64,000 bases of DNA from Pseudomonas sp. CFII64 (lineage in GTDB: Bacteria > Pseudomonadota > Gammaproteobacteria > Pseudomonadales > Pseudomonadaceae), in assembly GCF_000416235.1 (NCBI RefSeq), contig NZ_ATLO01000043.1:1-64000 (forward strand), read 5' to 3'. Of this stretch, positions 46,330-56,106 are shown piece by piece. The notes beneath the pieces are model-generated. The model searched no databases. It was not told the DNA's origin and worked only from the letters and a program-made list of their open reading frames with translations. A program made the translations under genes and the position numbers. The stretch's first letter is position 1; every line of letters begins with the position of its first letter.

Positions 46330-47679
46330 TCAATGAGCCGGACCACTGAACCATTCGCCCGTTTTGCTCAGGCGCCATGCGGTGACGCTCAAGGTCGCCC
46401 CGCGAATCAGCATGAACAGCAGCAATGTCAGCCACAGGCCGTGGTTGCCGAAGTTTTGCGCGGCGTAGGCGATGGGCGCAATGATGACCACGCTCAGCAG
46501 CATGGCGTTGCGCATTTCCCGAGCGCGTGTGGCGCCGATGAACAAGCCGTCAAGCAGATAGCTTGCGACCGCCAGCAGTGGCAGTGCGGCCAGGTACGGC
46601 AAGTAGATGAAAGCGGTGTCGCGGACTTCGGGAATATCGGTCTGCATCTGAATGAACAGATGTCCGGCAACCGCGAACAGCAGGGCGAAAGCGACGCTGG
46701 CGATCAATGACCAGCCGCCGGCAACGGTCAGCGAGCGGCGCAACGCCGAGCGGTCCCGAGCGCCGATCGCGTGACCGCATAACGCCTCGACGGCATGCGC
46801 CAGACCATCCAGCGCATGGGCCGTCAGGAGCAGGCCATTAAGCAGCAAGGCATTGGCGGCCACTGTCGCATCGCCCAACCGCGCGCCTTGCACGGTAATC
46901 AGAAAGAACACCGACTGCAGGGCCAGGCTGCGAATGAAAATGTCGCGGTTGACGGCCAGCAACGGCCGCCAGTTCTGCCACAGTTTCAGCGCGCTCCAGG
47001 CGAGCTGTCCCGGCCAGTCGCGCAGGGTCCTCTGCGTCAGGGCCAGCCCCAGCAACGCGCCCGTCCATTCCGCCACAACCGAGGCGCGCGCGGAACCGAC
47101 CACGCCCCAGTCCAGGCCGATGACGAACCAGAGATTCAGCGCAATGTTGACCAGATTGGTGGTCAACAGGATCGCCAGCGGTGCCTTGGCGTTCTGGGTG
47201 CCAAGGAACCAGCCGACCAGCGCGTAACCGGCCAGCGAGGCGGGAAGCCCGAACAGCCGGGTGTGAAAGAACGCTTCGGTCAGCTGCTGCAAATCCGCCG
47301 ACGGTTGCATCAGGGTCAGGGCCAGATGACTGAACGGCAGGCCGATCACACCCAGTAACAGCGCAAGGCCCATCGCCAGTAACAGACCCTGCACCAGAAT
47401 CTGCCGCAACGCCGCGCCGTCGCCGCGCCCGGCCGCTTGCGAAGCAAAGCCGGTGGTGCCCATGCGCAGGAAACCCATGGTCCAGGCCAGAAACGTGTAC
47501 AACGTCGCGCCCACGGCCACGGCACCCAATTGATGGGCATGGGGAAGATGGCCGATCACGGCGCTGTCGACCAGCGCCACCAATGGCACGGAAATATTGG
47601 AAAGAATCATCGGCGCCGCCAGCGCCCAGACCCGTTGATGGGTGGTGCGATGGCGCCAGTCGTTGAGCAAAGTGGACAT
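46330..47679 (-). CDS. dinF: MATE family efflux transporter (DinF type)
   Basis: A 449-residue multidrug/toxin extrusion transporter with about twelve membrane helices. The N-terminal block LAAPMILSNISVPLVALVD and AVAVGATLYTFLAWTMGF match the DinF branch of the MATE family, which is driven by sodium or proton gradients. The ATG at 47679 (MSTLLNDWRHRT) is chosen; the longer open frame reads back through a REPIN and is not real. DinF branch members are sometimes linked to SOS or oxidative stress, but no LexA box was found here. Confidence 0.9.
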   Translation of the reverse strand: MSTLLNDWRHRTTHQRVWALAAPMILSNISVPLVALVDSAVIGHLPHAHQLGAVAVGATLYTFLAWTMGFLRMGTTGFASQAAGRGDGAALRQILVQGLLLAMGLALLLGVIGLPFSHLALTLMQPSADLQQLTEAFFHTRLFGLPASLAGYALVGWFLGTQNAKAPLAILLTTNLVNIALNLWFVIGLDWGVVGSARASVVAEWTGALLGLALTQRTLRDWPGQLAWSALKLWQNWRPLLAVNRDIFIRSLALQSVFFLITVQGARLGDATVAANALLLNGLLLTAHALDGLAHAVEALCGHAIGARDRSALRRSLTVAGGWSLIASVAFALLFAVAGHLFIQMQTDIPEVRDTAFIYLPYLAALPLLAVASYLLDGLFIGATRAREMRNAMLLSVVIIAPIAYAAQNFGNHGLWLTLLLFMLIRGATLSVTAWRLSKTGEWFSGPAH

Positions 47680-47781
47680 TGAGGCTCCCGGGCAAGGCGG
47701 GCATTGTAGAGGGCAACCAAGGTCTGCAACACCGTTGGAGATTTTATGGTCGGAATGCCTGGCCGCATGGGAGCGCGGCTT

Positions 47782-47884
47782 TGTGGGAGAGGACTTGTCC
47801 TCGATAGCTAGCCCAGACAACGGTAAGCCGCCTGACCCATATGCAGTGCTGAAACTACCAATCGAGGACAAGTCCTCTCCCACA
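47782..47884. repeat. REPIN of the GAGGACTTGTCCTC type
   Basis: TGTGGGAGAGGACTTGTCCT and AGGACAAGTCCTCTCCCACA are perfect complements about 55 bases apart. It lies in the 342-base divergent gap between dinF and the alpha-2-macroglobulin gene, which otherwise has no gene. Confidence 0.85.
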
Positions 47885-48021
47885 GGTCGCATCCCAACAG
47901 TTGGCCTGAGTGGCGCTGAGAACAATGTCTCAATCCCGATGTCTATTTTCGCGCCGCGTCATATTGGATGCGCGGCTGCTATATAGTCTGTCCCTCTCAA
48001 TCGTTGCCATATGAGTGCCCC

Positions 48022-51000
48022 ATGCTTAACAAAGGATTGTTTCTGGCCTGCGCGCTTGCGCTGCTGAGTGCCTGTGATTCCTCCACTTCCGACAAACCGG
48101 CTGCGGTCTCCGCGCCCGCCGCGCAATCAGCGGCCGTGGAGTCGAACAAGCCCAAGCCGGCGGTGGACATTCCTGCGTTGAGCAAGCGGTATGCGGGGCG
48201 TGAGTTGACCGTGGTTGATGTCTCGGAAATCCAGGTCGACGGCGCCAGCACGCTGTCGGTGAGCTTTTCCGTACCGCTGGACCCGGAGCAGAAGTTTGCT
48301 GAAAAACTGCACTTGGTGGACAGCAAGAACGGCAAGGTCGATGGCGCATGGGAGCTTTCGGACAACTTGATGGAACTGCGGCTGCGGCATCTTGAACCTC
48401 AGCGCAAATTGGTGCTGACGGTTGACCCCGGCCTGCTGGGCGTCAACAAGGCCAAGCTGGCCGCCGAGTTCGTCAGCCGTCTGGAAACCAAGGACTTGCA
48501 GGCAACCGTCGGCTTCGCCAGTCGCGGCAGCCTGTTGCCGACTCGCTTGGCCGAAGGTCTGCCGGTCATCGCGCTGAACGTCGACAAAGTCAACGTCGAG
48601 TTCTTCCGGGTCAAATCCGACGCGTTGCCTTCTTTTCTGAGCAACTGGGGCGGCTCCTCCAGCTTGCAGAGCTACGAATCCGAAGACTTGCTGGCCCAGG
48701 CTGATCTGGTGTACGGCGGCCGCTTCGACCTGAACCCGGCGCGCAACACGCGGGAAACCGTGTTGCTGCCCATTGCGGGCATCAAGGCGTTGCAGCAGCC
48801 GGGTGTGTATCTCGCGGTGATGAAAGCGGCGGGCAGCTACAGTTACTCCAACTCCGCCACAGTGTTTACCCTGAGCGACATCGGTTTGTCGGTGCATCGC
48901 TACGCCAATCGTCTGGACGCTTTCACCCAGGCGCTGGAAGGCGGCAAGGCCCTGAGCGGCATCGAGCTGGAACTCTACGACAGCGACGGCAAGGTGATCG
49001 GGCAGGCCAAGACCGACTCGGCGGGCCACGCCTGGTGCTGGCGCATAAAGACGAACAGACCAGCATGCTGCGTCTGGACAGCTCGGCGCTGGATCTGGCC
49101 GAATTCGACATCACCGGGCCCGGTGCGCATCCGCTGCAATTCTTTATCTTCGGCCCGCGCGATCTGTATCGTCCCGGCGAAACCGTGCTGCTCAACGGTC
49201 TGCTGCGCGATAACGACGGCAAGGACGTGAAACCGCAGCCGGTCACCGTTGAAGTGCGTCGCCCGGACGAGCAGGTCAGTCGCAAATTTGTCTGGGAAGC
49301 CGACAAGACCGGGCTTTATCAATATCAGCTGCAGTTGTCAGATGAAGCGCCGACCGGGCGCTGGCAACTGGTGTTTGACCTGGGCGATGGCAAGCCGCAG
49401 CTCTATGAATTCCAGGTTGAAGACTTTTTACCGGAACGCATGGCGCTGGAAATCAAGGCCAGCGACACGCCGATTGCTCCGGCAGACAACGCGACCTTCG
49501 CTATCACCGGTCGCTACCTGTATGGCGCGCCGGCGTCCGGCAATAACCTGACCGGCCTGCTGTATGTGCGTGCGCTGCGTGACGCGGTGCCTGCATTGCC
49601 GGGTTATCAATTTGGCTCGATCACTGAAGAAGAGCTCAAGCAAGACCTGGAAATCGAAGCCAGCACCCTCGACGAACAAGGCAAGCTGAGCATCGATGTG
49701 GAAAGCCAGTGGTCCAAGGCCAAGTCGCCGTTGCAGCTGATTCTGCAAGCCAGCCTGCAAGAGTCGGGCGGGCGGCCGATTACCCGGCGTCTGGTGCAAC
49801 CGGTCTGGCCGGCAGAGCAACTGCCAGGCGTGCGTCCATTGTTTGGCACCGACAAGAGCGCTGGCGACAGTGAAGACGATTACACCAACGGCCTGGCCCA
49901 GACTGATGGCGACGGCCCGGCGGAATTCGAAGTGCTGGTCGCCGACAGTGCAGGCAACAAGCTGGCCGCCGAAAACGTCAAGGTGCGGCTGGTTCGCGAG
50001 CGTCGCGACTATTACTGGAACTACTCGGACAACGATGGCTGGAGCTATCACTACAACGAGAAGTACCTGAACCTCAACGAAGAAACCGTCAGCATCAAGC
50101 AAGGCTCGACCGCCAAGGTCACGTTCCCTGTGGAATGGGGTCCATACCGCGTCGAAGTCGAAGACCCGCAAACCGGTCTGGTCAGCAGCATGCGGTTCTG
50201 GGCCGGTTATCAGTGGCAGGACAACGCCGAAGGCGGCGCGGTGCGGCCCGATCAGGTCAAGCTGGCGCTGGACAAACCGGCTTATGCCGATGGCGATAGC
50301 GTCAAAGTCACAGTAACGCCGCCGTCAGCGGGCAAGGGTTATCTGCTGGTGGAATCCAGCGAAGGTCCATTGTGGTGGCAGGAAATCGATGTCCCGGCTG
50401 AAGGCAAGGCGTTCGATATCCCGCTGGACAAAAAATGGGCGCGTCATGATTTGTACGTCAGTGCACTGGTGATTCGTCCCGGCGAGCGCAAGGCCAACGT
50501 CACGCCCAAACGTGCCGTCGGTGTATTGCACCTGCCGCTGGATCGCAGCCAACGCAAGCTGGCGCTGAGCATCACGGCGCCCGAAAAAATGCGTCCCAAG
50601 CAGCCGCTGAAACTCAAGGTACTGGCCAAAAACGCTGATGGCAGCGTGCCCAAGGAAGTCCATGTGCTGGTGTCGGCGGTCGACGTCGGCATTCTCAATA
50701 TCACCAGCTACGCGACGCCGGATCCGTTCGCCAGCCTGTTCGGCCGCAAGTCCTACGGCGCCGATCAGCTGGACGTCTACGGGCAGCTGATCGAAGCCGG
50801 ACGCAATCGTCTGGCTTCCCTGGCGTTCGGTGGCGACGCCGCGCTGGCCAAAGGCGGCAAGCGGCCGGAAACCAGCGTGACGATTGTTGCCCTGCAAAGC
50901 GCGCCAGTAACGCTCAACGAGCAGGGCGAAGGCGAAGTCAGCGTGGATATTCCGGACTTCAACGGCGAACTGCGCGTCATGGCGCAGGCCTGGACCGGTG

Positions 51001-52952
51001 ACCGTTACGGCATGGCCGAGGCGAAAACCGTGGTCGCCGCGCCGATCATTGCCGAGCTGTCGGCCCCGCGTTTCCTGGCGGGCGGCGATCAGACCACTGT
51101 GGCCATGGACGTCTCCAACCTGTCCGGCAAGGCGCAAAAACTCAACGTGCTGCTCAGCGCCGAGGGCCAGTTGAGTCTGGCCAATGGCGAGATCACTCAG
51201 AGCGTGCAATTGGCTCAAGGCCAGCGCAAGACGCTGCGCATTCCGGTCAAGGCGCTGGGCGGTTTCGGCCAGGGCAAGATCAAGGTGCTGGTGCAAGGTC
51301 TGGATCTGCCGGGCGAAAGCCTGCCGCCATTCACTCGCGAGTGGACCATCGGTGTGCGGCCGGCGTATCCGGCGATGCTCAAGCATTACCGCGCCGCTAT
51401 TACCGATCAGCCATGGAACCTGCCGGAAGGCGCGCTGGAAGCTTTCGAGCCCGCCGGGCGTGAAGCGCTGCTGGCGGTGTCGAGTCGTCCGCCGCTGAAT
51501 CTCGGCGAGCAGATTCGTGCGCTCAAGGCTTATCCGTATGGCTGCCTTGAACAGACCGCCAGCGGCTTGTACCCGTCGTTGTATGCCGACGCGGCAACGC
51601 TCACGCGGTTGGGACTCAAGGGCGAGCCGGACGCAGCACGCAAGCGCAGCGTCGAAATCGGCATCGAACGTCTGCTGGGCATGCAGCGCTACAACGGCAG
51701 CTTTGGCCTGTGGAATTCGGACGGCGAAGAAGAATACTGGTTGACGGCTTACGTGACCGACTTCCTGTCCCGCGCTCGGGATCAGGGTTTCGCCGTGCCG
51801 CCGGACGCGTTGAAAAAAGCCAACGAACGTTTGCTGCGTTATTTGCAGGAGCGTAACCAGATCGAGGTGAGTTACAGCGAAAACGCCGAACACACGCGCT
51901 TTGCGGTGCAGGCCTACGCCGGTCTGGTGTTGTCCCGCAGCCAGCAGGCACCGCTGGGTGCGCTGCGCAGCCTGTTTGATCGGCGTGACGATGCGCGTTC
52001 CGGTCTGCCGCTGGTGCAGTTGTCCATCGCCCTGGAAAAAATGGGCGACAAACCGCGTGCCGATCAAGCCATGCAGGCCGGACTGGCGGCGGGTCGCAAA
52101 GCCAACGAATGGCTCGCCGATTACGGCAGCCCGCTGCGCGATCAGGCGCTGATTCTGGCGCTACTGGAAGAAAACAATCTGGCGGCCGACAAGCGTGATC
52201 AGCGTCTGTTTGCCCTGGCGGACGAAGTGGCGGCCAACCGTTATCTGTCGACGCAGGAGCGCAACTCGCTGTTCCTCGCGGGCCGTGGCTTGCTGGGCAA
52301 ACCGGAGAAAAACTGGAAGGCGATCCTCCGCAGCGGCAGCGAAACCAGTGAAATCAACAGCGCCAATCCGGGCCTCAAGCTCGAAGGTGCGTTGCTGGCT
52401 TCGCCGCTGTCCGTGCAGAACGCGGGCAGCGAGACGCTGTATCAGCATCTGACCATCTCCGGTTATCCGGCTCAGCCGCCGGTGGCCGGAGGTGAAAACC
52501 TGAGCATTCGTCGCGAATATCTCAGCTTGAATGGTGAAGAGGCGAATCTGGCGGCTCTGAAAAGCGGGCAGCTGTTGCTGGTGCACATCGAAGTGAAAGC
52601 CAGGCAGCGAGTGCCGGATGCATTGGTAGTCGACCTGTTGCCTGCGGGCCTGGAGCTGGAAAACCAGAATCTGGCGCAAGCGGCGGCCAGCCTCGATGAC
52701 GCCAGCGAGTCGGTCAAGCAATGGAAGGAGTCGATGGAAAACGCAGGGATCAAGCACCAGGAATACCGCGCCGATCGTTATGTCGCGGCCCTGGATCTCA
52801 GCGGCGGCAACACCGTCCACTTGCTGTATCTGGCCCGTGCGGTGACGCCGGGCATCTATCGCGTGCCGCCGCCACAGGTGGAGTCGATGTATCGGCCGAA
52901 CTGGCAGGCGTTGGGTGAAGCGCCGGCGCAGTTGGTGGTGAAGGGGAAATAA
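48022..52952 (+). pseudogene. Alpha-2-macroglobulin family lipoprotein, interrupted by a frameshift
   Basis: A bacterial alpha-2-macroglobulin (YfhM/ECAM type), a periplasmic protease trap thought to defend the envelope together with PBP1C. The N-terminal lipobox ALLSAC gives a lipoprotein. Joining both frames would give about 1,640 residues, the normal length, with macroglobulin repeats and an intact thioester motif CLEQ in YPYGCLEQTA (51541-51552). At about 49030 the frame shifts: upstream the protein reads TDSAGHA, and the downstream frame resumes LVLAHKDEQTSML. One base (mod 3) is missing. The sequence CACGCCTGG fits loss of one unit from a CGCC-CGCC repeat, restoring GHARLVLA. All else looks intact, so it is either a recent mutation or a sequencing error. 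pbpC follows nearby. Confidence 0.85.
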
Positions 52953-53009
52953 GGAGCGGGTGGAACTGACTTGTGGGGTCGGCTTGTAGGGCCGCTTGTG
53001 GGACTGGTT

Positions 53010-53085
53010 GGAAGGACCGGCTTTAGCCGGGAGGGGCGGCATCGGTGAATGTACCTGCCTCTTCCCGGCTGAAGCCGGTCCTACA
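53010..53085. repeat. REPIN after the alpha-2-macroglobulin gene
   Basis: GGAAGGACCGGCTTTAGCC and the inverted GGCTGAAGCCGGTCCTACA lie about 28 bases apart. The element separates the macroglobulin gene from the convergent small membrane-protein gene. Confidence 0.8.
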
Positions 53086-53091
53086 GTGCGC

Positions 53092-53385
53092 TTAATGAAT
53101 AATCCAGCTCAACAGCCACAGTCCCAGCACCAGCCAGATGATGCCCGCGATAATCGAGGCGCGCATGAAGGCGCGGACGGCCGAGTAGAGCAACATCAGC
53201 CCGACAATCAACGCCAGAATGCTGATCAGCGAAGTGTCCATGCCCAGCGTGCGTGACAAGCCGTCGACGAAGTTGCCGCCGGCGTGAGTGAACAGATTGA
53301 ATATCCATTCCAGCCCATCGACGATGAAGCGAATTACCGCGCCGAGCGCCTGGCCAAGCCATTCGAAAAAGCTTTCTACCTGCAT
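53092..53385 (-). CDS. Small conserved membrane protein
   Basis: A 97-residue protein with an amphipathic N-terminal half (VESFFEWLGQALGAVIRFI; LEWIFNLFTHAGGNFVDGL) and two membrane helices in the C-terminal half (LISILALIVGLMLLYSAV; ASIIAGIIWLVLGLWLLSW). The ATG at 53385 is chosen; the frame extends upstream without support. No known function. It lies on the opposite strand between the macroglobulin gene and pbpC, which normally work together, and its start is 96 bases from that of pbpC, so the two are divergent. Confidence 0.7.
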   Translation of the reverse strand: MQVESFFEWLGQALGAVIRFIVDGLEWIFNLFTHAGGNFVDGLSRTLGMDTSLISILALIVGLMLLYSAVRAFMRASIIAGIIWLVLGLWLLSWIIH

Positions 53386-53480
53386 ATGTACGTCCTGATG
53401 AGATTCATGGAAAAACGCAACTGTTCGCTTTGGCTGTCCGTTGGCGCAACGAGTTCCGTGGATCATAAAGGCTCTTGGCC

Positions 53481-55847
53481 TTGAAGCTGCGAATACTTGC
53501 GAAACTCAGGCGCCCCGGCCCTGCAGGTCGAGTCGTGCGTTGGCTGCTTGGCTTACTGTTGCTGGTGGTTGCCCTGCTCTGGCTCGCCGACCGCATCTGG
53601 CCGCTGCCCTTGCCCAAGGATGATCTCGCCCGTGTCGTGCTGGCTGAAGATGGCACGCCTTTGTGGCGTTTCGCCGATGCCAATGGGGTGTGGCGTTATC
53701 CGGTGGCGACGACGCAGGTGTCGCCGTATTACATCGAAGCGCTGCTGACCTACGAAGATCGCTGGTTCTACAGTCATCCCGGCGTCAATCCGCTCGCGTT
53801 GGGCAGAGCGGCCTGGCAAAACCTGCAAGGCGCGCGCGTAGTGTCGGGTGGCAGCACGTTGTCGATGCAAGTGGCGCGACTGCTTGATCCCCATTCGCGA
53901 ACCCTGCCCGGCAAAGTGCGCCAGCTGTGGCGCACGATGCAGCTGGAATGGCAGTTGTCCAAGGACGAGATTCTCGGCATTTATCTGAATCGCGCACCTT
54001 TCGGCGGCACTTTGCAGGGGGTTGCGGCGGCCAGTTGGGCGTATCTGGGTAAATCCCCGCTGCAACTGACTCGTGCGGAAGCGGCGTTGCTGGCCGTGCT
54101 GCCCCAGGCGCCGAGCCGCTTGCGTCCGGATCGCCATCCGCAGCGCGCCCAGGCGGCGCGGGACAAAGTGCTCAAGCGTCTGGCGGAGTTTCAGGTCTGG
54201 CCGCAATTGGCGGTCAACGAAGCCCTGGAAGAGCCGCTGCTGTTGGCGCCGCGTCAGGAGCCGACGCTTGCGCCGTTGTTGGCGCGACGCCTGAATCGGC
54301 CGCACAGCCCGCCGTTGATTCGCACCACCCTCGACGCCGCGCTGCAGCGTCGCCTCGAAGATCTGCTGCTGGGCTGGCGCGCGCGTCTGCCGGAGCGCAC
54401 CTCGGCGGCGATTCTGGTGGTCGAGGCGCAGAGCATGGCGGTGCGCGCTTACGTCGGCTCCGTGGACATCAATGACACCAAGCGATTTGGTCATGTGGAC
54501 ATGGTCAGCGCGCTGCGTTCGCCCGGCTCGACGCTCAAGCCGTTTTTGTACGGCAAGGCCATGGATGCGGGGCTGATTCATTCCGAATCGCTGCTGCAGG
54601 ATGTCCCGCGCCGTTATGGCGATTACCGGCCGGGCAATTTTTCTGCGGGCTTCAGTGGGCCAGTGGCCGCCAGTTCCGCGTTGTCCATGTCGCTGAACCT
54701 GCCTGCGGTGCAATTGCTCGAAGCCTACGGGCCGAAACGCTTTGCCGCCGAAATGCGCAACGGCGGCGTGCCGTTGACCTTGCCGCCGTTGGCCGAGCCG
54801 AATCTTGCCTTGATTCTCGGCGGGGTCGGCAGTCGCCTGGAAGAGTTGGTCGGTGGCTACAGCGCCTTTGCTCGCGGCGGAAAAAGCGCCGACATCCGCC
54901 TGCAACCCGACGACCGTTTACGTGAGCGAAGCATGATGTCGCCGGGTGCGGCGTGGATCGTGCGCAAGATTCTCAGTGGTCAGTCGCGTCCCGACCTGGA
55001 CCTGCATGCCGAGCTGGTGCAACGCCCTCAGCTGGCGTGGAAAACCGGCACCAGTTATGGCTTCCGTGATGCGTGGGCGATAGGTGTCGGGCCGCGGTTT
55101 CTGGTTGGTGTGTGGATCGGTCGCCCGGATGGTACGCCGGTGCCGGGACAGTTCGGCCTCGCGTCGGCCGCGCCGTTGATGTTGCAGGTTCACGATGTGC
55201 TGACCAATCGCGACAGTCAGCGCGGCATCGTCGCACCGGTCCAGCCAGTGCCGCTGAATGTCGGTGTCGCAGCGATCTGCTGGCCGCTGGGGCAGCCCAT
55301 GGACAAGAACGATCCCAACTGCCGTCGCCAGCGCTTTGCCTGGACGCTGGACGGCACGACGCCGCCCACCTTGCAGGCCACCGATCAGCCGCTGGGCCTG
55401 GGTTTGCAGGAAAAAATCCGCGTCAATGCCAAGGGGCTGCGGGTCGGTTCCGGTTGCCCTGACGCGCAGGTCGAGGACATCGCGCTCTGGCCCGCGCCGC
55501 TGGAACCCTGGTTGCCCCGCTCTGAGCGCCGCGAAGCACGCTTGCCTGCCGCCGATCCCGATTGCCCGCCTCAAGGCCTGAGCCTGGCTGCGCCCTTGAC
55601 CATTGTCGGTGTGCGCGACGGCGATCATTTGCGCCTGCCGGCGGGCAGTCATCAGGCGCTGCGCCTCAAGCTTTCTGCGCTGGGTGGCAGCGGTCGTCGC
55701 TGGTGGTTTATCGATGGCGCGCCCACCGCCGATACCGCCAATCAGGACAGCTTCGGCCCGACCCTGACGCGCCTGGGTCGCTATGAACTCAGCGTGCTCG
55801 ACGAAAGCGGCCAGACCGCCAGAGTGATATTCGATCTGGTGGATTGA
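53481..55847 (+). CDS. pbpC: Penicillin-binding protein 1C
   Basis: A bifunctional peptidoglycan synthase of about 788 residues. Order: one membrane helix (RWLLGLLLLVVALLWLADR), a glycosyltransferase domain (YEDRWFYSHPGVN; GGSTLSMQVARLL; YLNRAPFGG), a transpeptidase domain with the active serine in GSTLKPFLYG, SxN in SMSLNLPA and KTG in AWKTGTSYG, then a C-terminal BiPBP_C domain. No ATG is present: TTG at 53481 has AAAGG nine bases upstream; TTG at 53475 is the alternative. It lies beside the alpha-2-macroglobulin gene, as pbpC does in E. coli, supporting a joint role in repairing or guarding the wall. Confidence 0.93.
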   Translation: MKLRILAKLRRPGPAGRVVRWLLGLLLLVVALLWLADRIWPLPLPKDDLARVVLAEDGTPLWRFADANGVWRYPVATTQVSPYYIEALLTYEDRWFYSHPGVNPLALGRAAWQNLQGARVVSGGSTLSMQVARLLDPHSRTLPGKVRQLWRTMQLEWQLSKDEILGIYLNRAPFGGTLQGVAAASWAYLGKSPLQLTRAEAALLAVLPQAPSRLRPDRHPQRAQAARDKVLKRLAEFQVWPQLAVNEALEEPLLLAPRQEPTLAPLLARRLNRPHSPPLIRTTLDAALQRRLEDLLLGWRARLPERTSAAILVVEAQSMAVRAYVGSVDINDTKRFGHVDMVSALRSPGSTLKPFLYGKAMDAGLIHSESLLQDVPRRYGDYRPGNFSAGFSGPVAASSALSMSLNLPAVQLLEAYGPKRFAAEMRNGGVPLTLPPLAEPNLALILGGVGSRLEELVGGYSAFARGGKSADIRLQPDDRLRERSMMSPGAAWIVRKILSGQSRPDLDLHAELVQRPQLAWKTGTSYGFRDAWAIGVGPRFLVGVWIGRPDGTPVPGQFGLASAAPLMLQVHDVLTNRDSQRGIVAPVQPVPLNVGVAAICWPLGQPMDKNDPNCRRQRFAWTLDGTTPPTLQATDQPLGLGLQEKIRVNAKGLRVGSGCPDAQVEDIALWPAPLEPWLPRSERREARLPAADPDCPPQGLSLAAPLTIVGVRDGDHLRLPAGSHQALRLKLSALGGSGRRWWFIDGAPTADTANQDSFGPTLTRLGRYELSVLDESGQTARVIFDLVD

Positions 55848-56106
55848 GGTTTATCCGTCGCGACTTGTCTCGTAAATTCCGACTATAACTTTTGTATGTC
55901 GGCGACTCGTGCGTTGTGTTTATACGAGCAACCTGTTGATTAAATTGAATTTATTTTCAGGGCTCGAGCTATGTATATATCCGACTAATACCAAGTCATG
56001 AATTGAGCAAGTCCGCGTAAAAGATTGTTATTGGGCCATGGGCAGGTTTCTTCTCGCTGCCAGCGAGAGGCTCAAACAAACAATCAAGCGGTGGAAGGAT
56101 TCGCTC

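Noticed and set aside
47680-47925. N-terminal extension of the MATE transporter by 82 residues
   Set aside because: The extension reads through a REPIN, and the family start is at the internal ATG at 47679.
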